Of a DNA stretch of 59,111 bases, positions 23,840 through 31,871 are shown piece by piece. The notes beneath the pieces were generated by a model. That model made no database searches. It saw only the letters and a list, made by a program, of their open reading frames with translations, and was not told where the DNA came from. How positions within the stretch are numbered: the stretch's first letter is position 1; each line of letters begins with the position of its first letter. Origin of the DNA: Clostridiales bacterium (GTDB lineage: Bacteria; Bacillota; Clostridia; Oscillospirales; Oscillospiraceae); the NCBI GenBank assembly GCA_004557735.1, contig SFFV01000009.1:1-59111 (forward strand), read 5' to 3'. The position numbers and the translations under genes are program-made.

Positions 23840-24367
23840 ATGGAAGGATATCAGAACTTTCAGGAAAAGCTGGATATAAAGATTCTCATTCTGTTCATTC
23901 TGCGCCGTCTGCCGGATGCCGTGACGCGGGAAACGCTCACGGATCTCGTGCTGTCCGAGGGCAACGCAGGGTATTTTGAATACTCCGAATGTCTCGCGGA
24001 GCTGGTCGATTCCCATCAGGTGGAGCAGGAAGGAAATCTCTATAAGATCTCCGGACGCGGCGCGCGAAACTGCGATATCGTGGAGAGCAGCCTGCCGATG
24101 ACGGTGCGGCAGAAGATGGAAAAGAACATTAAGCCGGTCGCGGACGAGCTGCGCCGCCGCGCGATGATCACCGCTTCGCACGAAACGGCGGACAACGTCT
24201 GCCGCGTGCATCTCGCGCTCTCCGACGGGCTGGGAGAGATACTGAACCTGCATATTCTCTGCGGCGGGGAAGCGCAGGCGGAAACGCTGGAAAAGAACTT
24301 CCGTGAAAACGCCGAGCGATACTATACGGACATTATGGAACTTCTGCTGCGCAATGAAAAAGTATAA
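23840..24367 (+). CDS. DUF4364 family protein, winged-helix regulator-like (175 aa)
   Basis: Small cytoplasmic protein of family DUF4364. The N-terminal 75 residues (KLDIKILILFILRRLPDAV..., YFEYSECLAELVDSHQV, YKISGRG) predict a winged helix like those of PadR/MarR relatives; the C-terminal half is a small alpha/beta domain. DNA targets unknown. GAGGAG lies before the ATG. Its 3' end overlaps the butyrate kinase start by 14 bp, so the two are co-transcribed and probably translationally coupled. Confidence 0.88.
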   Translation: MEGYQNFQEKLDIKILILFILRRLPDAVTRETLTDLVLSEGNAGYFEYSECLAELVDSHQVEQEGNLYKISGRGARNCDIVESSLPMTVRQKMEKNIKPVADELRRRAMITASHETADNVCRVHLALSDGLGEILNLHILCGGEAQAETLEKNFRENAERYYTDIMELLLRNEKV

Positions 24368-25466
24368 GATTTTTGTTATCAACCCCGGCTCGACATCAAC
24401 CAAGCTGGCGCTCTTTGCGGACGATCAAAAAATACTGGAAACCAAGGTGTTCCACGACTCTTCCGTGCTTTTGCAGTTCCCTACGGTGAATGCGCAGCTG
24501 CCGTACCGCAAAAAAGTCATCATGGACTTTCTCTGCGAAAACCGCATCGATCTTTCGGATGTGGACGCCATCGTCGGCCGCGGCGGGAGCTGTTATCCCG
24601 TAGCGAGCGGCGTATATGTCATCGACGATAAGCTCATCGGCGACACCGCCGCCGGGAAAGGCGGCATGGAGCACCCGTCCAATCTCGGCGTGCAGCTCGC
24701 GCGCGAGCTGCAAAAGGAGTTTGGCGGCGAGATCTTTATGGTGGACCCGCCGTGTGTGGACGAACTGTGCGACATGGCGCGCATGACCGGCATTGCCGAT
24801 GTGCCGCGCCATACCAATATGCATGCGCTCAATCTCCGCGGCGTCGCGATGCACCATGCCAAGCATGCTCTCGGAAAGAAGTACGAGGACTGCAATTTCA
24901 TCGTATGCCACATCGACGGCGGCATTTCCGTATCGGCGCACCGGAAGGGGCGCATCATCGACTGCAACGACGCCGCCGGGGGAGACGGGCCTTATACCCC
25001 TACGCGCATCGGTTCGGTCTCGGTGGCGGATATTCTTGAATATGTCCGCGATAAAGACATCGACGAGGTCAAAAAGCTCTGCACCCGTACCGGCGGCTTT
25101 GTGAGCCATTTCGGGACGTCCAGCTCCGACACCGTTCACAAAATGGTGGAGGAAGGGAACAGGAAGGCTGTTCGCGTCTGGAACGGCATGAAATATCAGA
25201 TCGTCAAGTACATCGGCGCTATGGCAACGGTGCTCGGCGGCAGGGTGGACGGCATCCTTCTCACCGGCGGACTTCTCCGCTTTGAGGATATCGCGCAGAC
25301 CATCCGCGAGCATTGCGGCTGGATCGCGCCGGTGAGCCTGTACCCCGGCGAGGTCGAGCACGAAGCGATGGCAGCCGGTGCGCTGCGCGTCCTCCGCGGC
25401 GAGGAAGAGCCGAAGCGCTACACCGGCCGCCCTGTCTGGGACGGCTGGCACGATGAGGACGATTAA
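24354..25466 (+). CDS. buk: butyrate kinase (370 aa)
   Basis: Cytoplasmic acetokinase-superfamily enzyme interconverting butyryl phosphate + ADP and butyrate + ATP. Features: VINPGSTSTKLALF phosphate-binding start, VGRGGSCYPV, CHIDGGISVSAHRKGRIID, AAGGDGPYTPTR and LTGGLLRF. Length is typical for buk and distinct from acetate kinase, which is present separately at 31872-33062. The usual partner, phosphate butyryltransferase (ptb), is not next to it, so it may act on butyryl- or branched acyl-phosphates made elsewhere. Confidence 0.93.
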   Translation: MKKYKIFVINPGSTSTKLALFADDQKILETKVFHDSSVLLQFPTVNAQLPYRKKVIMDFLCENRIDLSDVDAIVGRGGSCYPVASGVYVIDDKLIGDTAAGKGGMEHPSNLGVQLARELQKEFGGEIFMVDPPCVDELCDMARMTGIADVPRHTNMHALNLRGVAMHHAKHALGKKYEDCNFIVCHIDGGISVSAHRKGRIIDCNDAAGGDGPYTPTRIGSVSVADILEYVRDKDIDEVKKLCTRTGGFVSHFGTSSSDTVHKMVEEGNRKAVRVWNGMKYQIVKYIGAMATVLGGRVDGILLTGGLLRFEDIAQTIREHCGWIAPVSLYPGEVEHEAMAAGALRVLRGEEEPKRYTGRPVWDGWHDEDD

Positions 25467-25480
25467 AACACAGATATACG

Positions 25481-25512
25481 AAAAGCGCCGGAGCTTGAGC
25501 TCCGGCGCTTTT
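25481..25512. terminator. bidirectional terminator
   Basis: Perfect 14-bp stem AAAAGCGCCGGAGC / GCTCCGGCGCTTTT with TTGA loop between convergent buk and metQ; T-runs on both strands. Confidence 0.93.
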
Positions 25513-25528
25513 GGCATATTAAGGAAAA

Positions 25529-26416
25529 TCAGAAGATGGCGACGACAGCGCCGTTGTAGGTCTCGGCGATGAAGTTCTTCACGGTCTCGGACTGGAGAGC
25601 CTTGACAAGAGCCTGCGTCTTGGCGCTGTCCTTGTCGGCCTCGCGGACGGCAACGATGTTGGCGTAGGTCTGGGCGGCGTCGCCGGAGGCATCCTCAACG
25701 GCGAGAGCGTCGGCAACCTTCAGACCGGCGGCCAGCGCGTAGTTGCCGTTGATGACGGCGAGCGTGCCGGCGTCGCTGTTGGCGAGCTGGGACGGAACCA
25801 TGTCGGCCTGCACGGGAACAACGTTGTAGCCCTTCGCATCAACGATATCGAGATGGCTGACGCCCTTCTCTGCGGAGGCGTCCTCCGGCAGGGTGATGAG
25901 GCCTTCCTGGGCGAGGAGCAGGAGCGCGCGGGTCTCGTTGCTGTCGTCGGCGGGGATCAGAATGGTAGCGCCCTCGGCAACCTCATCCAGAGAGGAGACG
26001 CCGTTGCCGAAAAGACCAAACGGCTCATAGTGGATGAGACCGGCGGAAACGAGGTGCGTGCCGTTGCTGGCGTTGAAGCTGTTCAGGTACGGGGTGTGCT
26101 GGAAGTAGTTGGCGTCAAGCTCGCCGTCCTCGAGAGCGGTGTTGGGCAGGACGTAGTCGTCGAAAACCACGATCTCGAGATCGTAGCCTTCCTCGGCGAG
26201 AATGGGCTTGATCTGCTCAAGGATCTCGGCGTGCGGGGTGGAGGAAGCGCCGACGGTGATGGTTTCCTTTGCGGCGGGCTCTTCGGCCGGCGTCTCGGCG
26301 GCGGGGGCCTCGGTAGCGGCGGGGGCTTCCGTGGCGGACGGGGCAGAGGCGGTGCCGCAGGCGGCCAGCGCGAGCAGCAGCGCGAGAGCGAGGACGACAG
26401 AAAGAATCTTTTTCAT
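25529..26416 (-). CDS. metQ: methionine ABC transporter substrate-binding lipoprotein (295 aa)
   Basis: NlpA/MetQ-family lipoprotein: signal MKKILSVVLALALLLALAAC with lipobox C20, Ala/Thr/Pro/Glu tether to about residue 50, then ITVGASSTPHAEILEQIKPIL, the family start, and YVLPNTALEDGELDANYFQHTPYL. Binds methionine outside the membrane and delivers it to MetI. Last gene of metN-metI-metQ, all minus strand. Confidence 0.93.
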   Translation of the reverse strand: MKKILSVVLALALLLALAACGTASAPSATEAPAATEAPAAETPAEEPAAKETITVGASSTPHAEILEQIKPILAEEGYDLEIVVFDDYVLPNTALEDGELDANYFQHTPYLNSFNASNGTHLVSAGLIHYEPFGLFGNGVSSLDEVAEGATILIPADDSNETRALLLLAQEGLITLPEDASAEKGVSHLDIVDAKGYNVVPVQADMVPSQLANSDAGTLAVINGNYALAAGLKVADALAVEDASGDAAQTYANIVAVREADKDSAKTQALVKALQSETVKNFIAETYNGAVVAIF

Positions 26417-26464
26417 TTTGAAGTATCTCCTTTTCTTTGGAATATGTGAGTGAGTTTTATATCA

Positions 26465-27145
26465 TCAGGCGGAAATGCGCTTGTCCGTTTTGCGGACAAT
26501 GTACATTCCGACTTCCTGAATGATCTGAACAATGATGATGCACAGCAGCGCAGCGAGCCATATAATGTCCTGATTGAACCGCTGATGACCGTAGACTATG
26601 GCAATCTGGCCGAGCCCGGTGCCGCCGATCGTGGCGGCCATGGCAGAGTAGCCGAGCACCGTGACCATCGAGATGACAGCGCCCGTGATGAGCGAGGGCT
26701 TCGCCTCCGGAACGAGCACCTTGGTGATGATCTGAAACGGCGGGGTGCCCATCGCTTCGGCTGCTTCGATCACGCCCTTATCGACTTCCTTGATGGATGA
26801 TTCGACCATACGCGCCACATACGGTGCGGCGGCGATCACAAGCGTTACGATCACGGCCTTGTTGCCGAGCGACGTTCCGACAATGAATTTGGCAACCGGC
26901 AGCATTGCTACCATGAGGATGATGAACGGAATGCTGCGGAAGGCGTTGATGACAATGCTGAGGATCTTGTTGAGCACCGGCATCGGATGGATGCCGTCCT
27001 TATCGCTCACACAAAGGAGAAGACCCAGCGGCAGCCCGAGAACATAGGCAAACACCGTGGAGATCACGGTCAGATAGATCGTCTGCCATACGCCGAGCAG
27101 AAACAGATTCTGCTGCCAGAGCTTTACAAACATATCAGAAAACAT
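26465..27145 (-). CDS. metI: methionine ABC transporter permease (226 aa)
   Basis: Five-helix MetI permease: LWQTIYLTVIS-like start, FRSIPFIILMVAMLPVAKFIVG and the EAA loop EAAEAMGTPPFQIITKVLVPEA. Start at MFSDMFVKL (27145); GAGGAGG of the ribosome site overlaps the metN stop at 27150, so translation is coupled. Confidence 0.95.
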   Translation of the reverse strand: MFSDMFVKLWQQNLFLLGVWQTIYLTVISTVFAYVLGLPLGLLLCVSDKDGIHPMPVLNKILSIVINAFRSIPFIILMVAMLPVAKFIVGTSLGNKAVIVTLVIAAAPYVARMVESSIKEVDKGVIEAAEAMGTPPFQIITKVLVPEAKPSLITGAVISMVTVLGYSAMAATIGGTGLGQIAIVYGHQRFNQDIIWLAALLCIIIVQIIQEVGMYIVRKTDKRISA

Positions 27146-27149
27146 CCCA

Positions 27150-28139
27150 TCACACCTCCTCAAAGGAGACGCCGTCCTGCTTCAGCCATGCGCGGGCGCG
27201 CTCGGCGCCGGCTTCATCGGCGGGAAGCTCCAGGATCGTCTGCCCATAAATTTTACCGTCGATCTCGCGGATATCCGCAGATACGATGTTGACCGGTGTC
27301 TGGCACTCCATAATGAGACTGGCAACGACGGGGTGCCGTGTCGTTTCGCCGTTGAAGGCGAGGCGGATGCGTTTGCCGCCGGGGGTGAATACCGGAGCGA
27401 TGCTGACGCCGGGGAGGATCAGCTCGCGGGCGATTTTGGACTGCGGGTTGGTGAACACCTGGCTTACCGCGCCGAGCTCGGCGATCTGGCCGTGGTCAAT
27501 CACCGCCACGCGGTCACAGATCTGGTCGATGACGCGCATCTCGTGCGTAATGACGATCACCGTAACGCCCATCGTGCGATTGATCTCCTTGAGAAGGGAG
27601 AGGATCGACTGCGTCGTGGTGGGATCGAGCGCGCTTGTCGCTTCATCGCAGAGAAGGTAGCGGGGGTTTGTCGCCAGCGCGCGGGCGATCGCCACGCGCT
27701 GCTTCTGTCCGCCGGAGAGCTGCGAGGGATACGCCTTGGCGCGGTCGGCAAGACCGACAACGGAGAGAAGCTCCGTCGCGCGCGCCACAGAATCCTTCTT
27801 CTTCCATCCGGCGATCTCGAGCGGGTAGCAGACGTTCTGGAGAACGTTGCGCTGCGCGAGAAGGTTGAAGCCCTGAAAGATCATTCCGATCGAACGGCGG
27901 ATGAGCAGCAGCTCCTTCTGGGGGAGCGTGGTGAGGTCCCTGCCGTCTACGATCACGGAGCCGGAGGTCGGACGCTCCAGCAGGTTGATGCACCGGACGA
28001 GCGTGGATTTGCCCGCGCCGGAAAGGCCGATGATACCGAATATCTCGCCGTCCTCGATCGTGAGGGAAATGTCGTGAACGGCGTGGATCTGTCCCTCGCC
28101 TTCGCCAAAGTCTTTGGTTACGTTCTGAAGCCGGATCAA
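27150..28139 (-). CDS. metN: methionine ABC transporter ATPase (329 aa)
   Basis: MetN ATPase: Walker A GLSGAGKST, Q-loop MIFQGFNLL, signature LSGGQKQR, Walker B YLLCDEATSALD, H-switch VITHEMRV, and a C-terminal ACT-like NIL domain (from about 250; RLAFNGETTRHPVVASLIM), which in MetN binds methionine for trans-inhibition. I place the start at a TTG (28137-28139) because GGAGG stands eight bases before it and it gives the family's usual N-terminus; longer frames run back through the leader region. Expression is probably controlled by the leader described at 28158-28345. Confidence 0.93.
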   Translation of the reverse strand: MIRLQNVTKDFGEGEGQIHAVHDISLTIEDGEIFGIIGLSGAGKSTLVRCINLLERPTSGSVIVDGRDLTTLPQKELLLIRRSIGMIFQGFNLLAQRNVLQNVCYPLEIAGWKKKDSVARATELLSVVGLADRAKAYPSQLSGGQKQRVAIARALATNPRYLLCDEATSALDPTTTQSILSLLKEINRTMGVTVIVITHEMRVIDQICDRVAVIDHGQIAELGAVSQVFTNPQSKIARELILPGVSIAPVFTPGGKRIRLAFNGETTRHPVVASLIMECQTPVNIVSADIREIDGKIYGQTILELPADEAGAERARAWLKQDGVSFEEV

Positions 28140-28157
28140 AAGCGAACCCTCCTGACA

Positions 28158-28192
28158 AACAAAAAAGCAGGCTGCCATTTTGGCATCCCGCT
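28158..28192 (-). terminator. leader terminator ahead of metN (attenuator)
   Basis: Minus strand AGCGGGATGCC / GGCAGCCTGCT (10 of 11 paired, loop AAAAT) followed by TTTTTT, ending a few bases before the metN ribosome site. Its loop and 3' arm (AAATGGC, 28174-28180) can instead pair with GCCATTT at 28254-28260, inside the leader peptide gene, which would prevent the terminator. Confidence 0.8.
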
Positions 28193-28231
28193 TCACAAAA
28201 CTACAGTCCCGGATCTCCCGGACTGCGCCTT

Positions 28232-28345
28232 TTATCCCTGAAAAGCAGTCAGCAAATGGCCATCGGAACGCGCAGCAAAGCTGCGCATGCACATCATCAT
28301 GTCCATGCACATCTCGGTCATCATGCTGGCGGAAATACGGCGCAT
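28232..28345 (-). CDS. Met-rich leader peptide of metNIQ (37 aa)
   Basis: Short gene with ATG at 28343-28345 preceded by GAGGAAAGGAG at good spacing, ending at TAA 28232-28234. It contains nine methionines, eight of them in the 13-residue block MMTEMCMDMMMCM (residues 8-20). A perfect 7-bp hairpin GCGCAGC/GCTGCGC begins right after the Met block (codons 21-26). Position between a consensus promoter and an intrinsic terminator in front of methionine-import genes makes a translational attenuation peptide the best reading: ribosomes stalling for Met-tRNA would let the antiterminator form. A free-standing Met/Cys metal-binding peptide is the alternative. Confidence 0.72.
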   Translation of the reverse strand: MRRISASMMTEMCMDMMMCMRSFAARSDGHLLTAFQG

Positions 28346-28382
28346 CGGCTGAGCTCCTTTCCTCGGTAATCAAGTTGTCTGC

Positions 28383-28411
28383 ATTATATCCCTGCGGTTT
28401 TGATATGTCAA
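28383..28411 (-). promoter_or_regulatory. consensus promoter of the metNIQ leader
   Basis: Minus strand TTGACA (28406-28411), 17-nt spacer, TATAAT (28383-28388): perfect sigma-A promoter about 38 bp before the leader ATG. The transcript leader before metN is about 235 nt. Confidence 0.9.
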
Positions 28412-28442
28412 TACACTTTAGCACTGCAAAGACAGAATCGGG

Positions 28443-28483
28443 AAAAAACACAAAACCCTCTTCCATTCGGGAAGGGGGTTTTG
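28443..28483 (-). terminator. terminator of obgE
   Basis: Stem CAAAACCCTCTTCC / GGGAAGGGGGTTTTG (28451-28483) followed on the minus strand by TGTTTTTT, 12 bp past the obgE stop. Confidence 0.85.
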
Positions 28484-28494
28484 TGAAGAATCAT

Positions 28495-29778
28495 TCAGGA
28501 TTTGTACTCAAACGTCATGCCGCAGATGGAAATAGTGTCGCCGTCATGGATCCCGAGCGCCTCCATGCGCTCGTAGATCCCGGCATCGCGCAGCGACTTG
28601 TCGAAATACATCCGGCTTTCGTAGTCCGTGAAGTTGACGGTCGAAACGAGCCGGTCCATCCAGGGACCGGAGACGTACCAGACGCCGTCGTCCTCTTCGA
28701 TCTCCACGTCCTCGGGCGAGCCGAGATCGGGCGCCGGCGGAACATAGTCCGGCTCATACACGGCGATCGGCGGAAGCGAGGAGAGCATCGCCGCGGCGCG
28801 CTGCATCAGCTCTTTCGTTCCGGCGGTCGTGGCGGCGGAAAGCTCAAAGAACTCGTAGCCCAGCCCCTCAACATGCTTTTTCAGACGCTCGATCGGTCCA
28901 CGGTCATCCCCAAGCAGATCGCACTTGTTTCCCGCGACGATCTGCGGGCGCGAGGCGAGCGTGGGGGAATAATCCGTAAGCTCGCGGTTTATGGTCTCAA
29001 AATCCTCAATGGGGTCGCGCCCCTCGCTGCCGGAAACGTCCACGACATGGATGAGCAGACGGCAGCGGTCGATGTGGCGGAGAAAATCATGGCCGAGACC
29101 CGCGCCCTCGCTCGCGCCTTCGATGATGCCGGGAATGTCCGCCAGCACGAAGGAAGCGCCCTCGGCAACATAGACGACGCCGAGATTGGGGGAGAGGGTC
29201 GTAAAATGATAGTCCGCGATCTTCGGCCGCGCGCGGGAAACGCTCGCGAGCAGCGTGGATTTGCCGACATTCGGGAATCCGACAAGTCCGACGTCCGCAA
29301 GCAGTTTAAGCTCCAAAATAAGCTCATGGCTCTCGCCGGGCATACCGGGCTTGGCAAAGCGCGGCACCTGACGCGTCGGCGTGGCGAAATGCTGGTTGCC
29401 CCAGCCGCCGCGCCCGCCCCTTGCGGCGACGAACGGCTCGCCCGTCGACATATCGGCCATGATGCTGCCGGTGGCCTTGTCGCGCACAAGCGTGCCGCGC
29501 GGCACGCGGATCGTGACGTTCGCACCGTCCTTGCCGGAGCAGCGTTTGTTGAGGCCGTTTTCTCCGTTGGCTGCGGTAAATTTGCGCTTATAGCGGAAAT
29601 CCATCAGCGTGGACATATGATCGTCCACAACGAGGATCACATCGCCGCCGCGTCCGCCGTCGCCGCCGTCCGGCCCGCCTGCCGCGACAAACTTTTCGCG
29701 GTGGAAGGTGACGGCGCCGTCGCCGCCCTTGCCGGCGTAAACGCTGATGGTGACTTTATCTACAAATCCGTAGCTCAT
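28495..29778 (-). CDS. obgE: Obg GTPase (427 aa)
   Basis: Essential ribosome-assembly GTPase associated with the 50S subunit. Glycine-rich Obg fold in residues 1-158 (AGKGGDGAVTFHREKFVAAGGPDGGDGGRG-type pattern), G domain from about 159 with G1 GFPNVGKST (167-175), DIPGIIEGA, GNKCD, and a C-terminal OCT domain (about 350-427). Follows rplU-rpmA, the standard order, separated by a terminator at 29801-29835. AGGTGG is the ribosome site. Confidence 0.96.
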   Translation of the reverse strand: MSYGFVDKVTISVYAGKGGDGAVTFHREKFVAAGGPDGGDGGRGGDVILVVDDHMSTLMDFRYKRKFTAANGENGLNKRCSGKDGANVTIRVPRGTLVRDKATGSIMADMSTGEPFVAARGGRGGWGNQHFATPTRQVPRFAKPGMPGESHELILELKLLADVGLVGFPNVGKSTLLASVSRARPKIADYHFTTLSPNLGVVYVAEGASFVLADIPGIIEGASEGAGLGHDFLRHIDRCRLLIHVVDVSGSEGRDPIEDFETINRELTDYSPTLASRPQIVAGNKCDLLGDDRGPIERLKKHVEGLGYEFFELSAATTAGTKELMQRAAAMLSSLPPIAVYEPDYVPPAPDLGSPEDVEIEEDDGVWYVSGPWMDRLVSTVNFTDYESRMYFDKSLRDAGIYERMEALGIHDGDTISICGMTFEYKS

Positions 29779-29800
29779 GCGTGTTCCACCTGTCTTTGAA

Positions 29801-29835
29801 AATAAAAAGAGACCGACGAGCCCGTCGGTCTCTTT
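29801..29835 (-). terminator. terminator between rpmA and obgE
   Basis: Perfect 13-bp stem AAAGAGACCGACG / CGTCGGTCTCTTT with 4-nt loop and TTTTTATTTTC on the minus strand; probably sets the high r-protein to low Obg ratio. Confidence 0.88.
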
Positions 29836-29841
29836 GGGTAA

Positions 29842-30102
29842 TTACTGCGCGATTTCGTAAACAGAGACCTTTTTGCGGTCCTTGCCCATGCGCTCAAACT
29901 TCACCGTGCCGTCCACGAGGGCGTAGAGAGTGTCGTCTCCGCCGATGCCCACGTTGGTGCCGGGGTGAATCTTCGTTCCGCGCTGTCTGACAAGGATGTT
30001 GCCGGCCAGAACGAACTGACCGTCGGCCCGCTTCGCACCCAGACGCTTCGACTCGCTGTCGCGGCCGTTGCGGGTGCTGCCCATGCCTTTTTTATGTGCC
30101 AT
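29842..30102 (-). CDS. rpmA: 50S ribosomal protein L27 (86 aa)
   Basis: L27 with the canonical MAHKKGMGSTRNGRDSESKR start reaching the peptidyl-transferase centre. It lacks the short cleavable N-terminal extension (ending FFA) that most Firmicute L27 proteins carry. Separated from rplU by 34 bp; GGAGG ribosome site. Confidence 0.97.
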   Translation of the reverse strand: MAHKKGMGSTRNGRDSESKRLGAKRADGQFVLAGNILVRQRGTKIHPGTNVGIGGDDTLYALVDGTVKFERMGKDRKKVSVYEIAQ

Positions 30103-30136
30103 TTAAATCACACCTCCAATAGTCAAATAGTACGGA

Positions 30137-30451
30137 TCAAGCGTTGATCGCGGTGATCTCCACCTTCGTGTAGGGCTGACGATGGCCCTGCGTGCGACGG
30201 TAGTTTTTCTTGGGCTTCATCTTGTAGACGCGGATCTTCTTGCTCTTTCCGGTCTTGATGATCTTGCCGGTCACGGTGGCGCCTTCCACAACGGGGGTGC
30301 CGAACACGTTGACGCCCTCATCGACAACGGCCAGAACCTGATCAAAGGTGACGGTCTCGCCATCGGCAACGTTGAGCTTCTCGACGTAGATAACGTCGTT
30401 CTCGGCGACGCGGTACTGCTTACCGCCGGTCATGATAACTGCGTGCTTCAT
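30137..30451 (-). CDS. rplU: 50S ribosomal protein L21 (104 aa)
   Basis: Complete L21: MKHAVIMTGGKQYRVAEND start, KIRVYKMKPKKNYRRTQGHRQ and YTKVEITAI end. First gene of rplU-rpmA-obgE. No prp (DUF464) gene stands between it and rpmA, unlike most Firmicutes. Confidence 0.97.
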   Translation of the reverse strand: MKHAVIMTGGKQYRVAENDVIYVEKLNVADGETVTFDQVLAVVDEGVNVFGTPVVEGATVTGKIIKTGKSKKIRVYKMKPKKNYRRTQGHRQPYTKVEITAINA

Positions 30452-30533
30452 TTTACATCCTGCCTTTCTTGCAGACTCGCTCTCCCGGGCGGAGGTATCC
30501 CTCGCTTAGTTACCCTTTCAATGCGGCTCTGAT
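30452..30533 (-). promoter_or_regulatory. 5' leader of rplU, possible L21 autoregulatory RNA
   Basis: An 80-nt leader between the promoter and rplU contains several short complementary GC blocks (GCGAG repeats, GGATACCTCC, GGGAG). Firmicute rplU leaders often hold an L21-binding element; I cannot confirm its consensus here. Confidence 0.35.
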
Positions 30534-30562
30534 ACTATACCACGCCGAAATTGGCTTGTCAA
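30534..30562 (-). promoter_or_regulatory. promoter of rplU-rpmA-obgE
   Basis: Minus strand TTGACA (30557-30562), 17-nt spacer, TATAGT (30534-30539). Confidence 0.85.
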
Positions 30563-30601
30563 CACAAGATTTGGTGTTTCCGGCGGTTAAATCGCTGCAT
30601 C

Positions 30602-31813
30602 TTATTTCTGTCTGCGTTTTTTGCGTCCGGCAATGCGAACGCCCGCGAATATGCCTGCGCCGATGACTATAACAAGCCCGGAAACGGCGGCGATCACGAT
30701 ATTTTCCACATATTTCCCGTGAACGGAGGCAAGTCCGCCGGGGAGCGGCTCGGAAACGAGATCCTTATAATAAAGCATTTCCGTGTCATACTCCGCAGGC
30801 GCATTCTCGTGCAGCACGACCAGCCGAGCGCCGTGGTATTCGCGGTCGCCGTAGATATAAAAGCCGGTGCCGGAGGTGTTCACAAGATCGACGCCCTCGC
30901 AGGTTCCGACAAAGTCGTTTTTATGGTCGTGGCCGAAGAAAGCCGCAACCACGTCGCCGGTATCGCGCATCGCGGCAAATTCCCCGGAGGGGATGTCCGG
31001 CGGGCAGGGCGCCTCGCCGAGATGACCGGCGGTGAAGCCGCCGCCCATTTTATAATAGTGACCCGAACGGCTCGAAAAGCCTTCAACAACGCCGTCCGTC
31101 TTTTTTTCCGATGCGGGAACTTCCGTCAGAAGATCGTAGATCTCGGGAACGATGATGTGCTGAAAGAGATAGGCGGGGAGCATTTCGCCGTACTGCCCGG
31201 CGAGCGACCCGGCGGTCGCGGTATACCAGTCGATCTGATCCTGCTCCACGCGGGCGTACTTGGAAACGCCCTTTTCGCCGTAGGTGCCGCTGTCGAGAAA
31301 CCACAGATTGCATACCGGGCGGCTGCCGTCGGAGGACCAGACGAGCAGATTGTAGTTCCCGCAGCCGGTGATGCCGTCCGGTCCGGCGGACATGAGACAG
31401 CCTGGATAGCTCTGATAGATGGCGAGCTGCGTTTCCTTACTCACGCCGCCTTCATCGTCGTGGTTGCCGAATACGGCGGCAAACGGGATGCCGCGCTCGG
31501 CCACGGGCGAGAGGATCGCGCCGAGGGCTTTTTCCATTGCCTCCGTGGTTCGGACGGACGGGCCGTGTACCTGATCGCCGGTGAATACGACAAGATCGGC
31601 GTCGGCGGCGTCAAGCTCTGCATTGAGCAGACGGATCGCCGCCTCCTGCGGGGTGGCGGTGTCCTGCGTGTCGGCAACGATCAGAATGCGAAATTCTCCG
31701 TTCTCGTCAAATTGGAGCACGGCATCCTCCCCGGCAGCATAGACCGGCGCGGTGAGATCTGCCAGCAGCAGCGCCGAGAGCGCCGCGCACAGGAACGGTT
31801 TCCATTTTTTCAT
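30602..31813 (-). CDS. exported, membrane-anchored metallophosphoesterase (403 aa)
   Basis: Calcineurin-like phosphoesterase. Signal peptide at residues 1-26 (cleavage after VYA), metal-binding motifs ILIVADTQDT, VVFTGDQVHG, AAVFGNHDDEG, QHIIVPE and FFGHDHKNDF, then a C-terminal helix (about 375-395, IVIAAVSGLVIVIGAGIFAG) and a basic tail RIAGRKKRRQK. The enzyme would therefore face outward, held by its C-terminus. Substrate unknown. Start at 31813 after GAGGG; a longer frame overlaps the terminator at 31830. Confidence 0.9.
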   Translation of the reverse strand: MKKWKPFLCAALSALLLADLTAPVYAAGEDAVLQFDENGEFRILIVADTQDTATPQEAAIRLLNAELDAADADLVVFTGDQVHGPSVRTTEAMEKALGAILSPVAERGIPFAAVFGNHDDEGGVSKETQLAIYQSYPGCLMSAGPDGITGCGNYNLLVWSSDGSRPVCNLWFLDSGTYGEKGVSKYARVEQDQIDWYTATAGSLAGQYGEMLPAYLFQHIIVPEIYDLLTEVPASEKKTDGVVEGFSSRSGHYYKMGGGFTAGHLGEAPCPPDIPSGEFAAMRDTGDVVAAFFGHDHKNDFVGTCEGVDLVNTSGTGFYIYGDREYHGARLVVLHENAPAEYDTEMLYYKDLVSEPLPGGLASVHGKYVENIVIAAVSGLVIVIGAGIFAGVRIAGRKKRRQK

Positions 31814-31829
31814 ATTGAGCCCTCCGAAT

Positions 31830-31862
31830 AAAAAGGCGCCCCCGGCCGAAAAGCAGGGGGCG
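31830..31862 (-). terminator. terminator of ackA
   Basis: Stem CGCCCCC / GGGGGCG (31837-31862) followed on the minus strand by CCTTTTTATTC, ten bases past the ackA stop. Confidence 0.8.
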
Positions 31863-31871
31863 GGATGGGAC

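Noticed and set aside
28140..28380. SAM-I riboswitch in the metN leader
   Set aside because: The expected S-box core and kink-turn sequences are absent; the region instead encodes a Met-rich peptide and a terminator.
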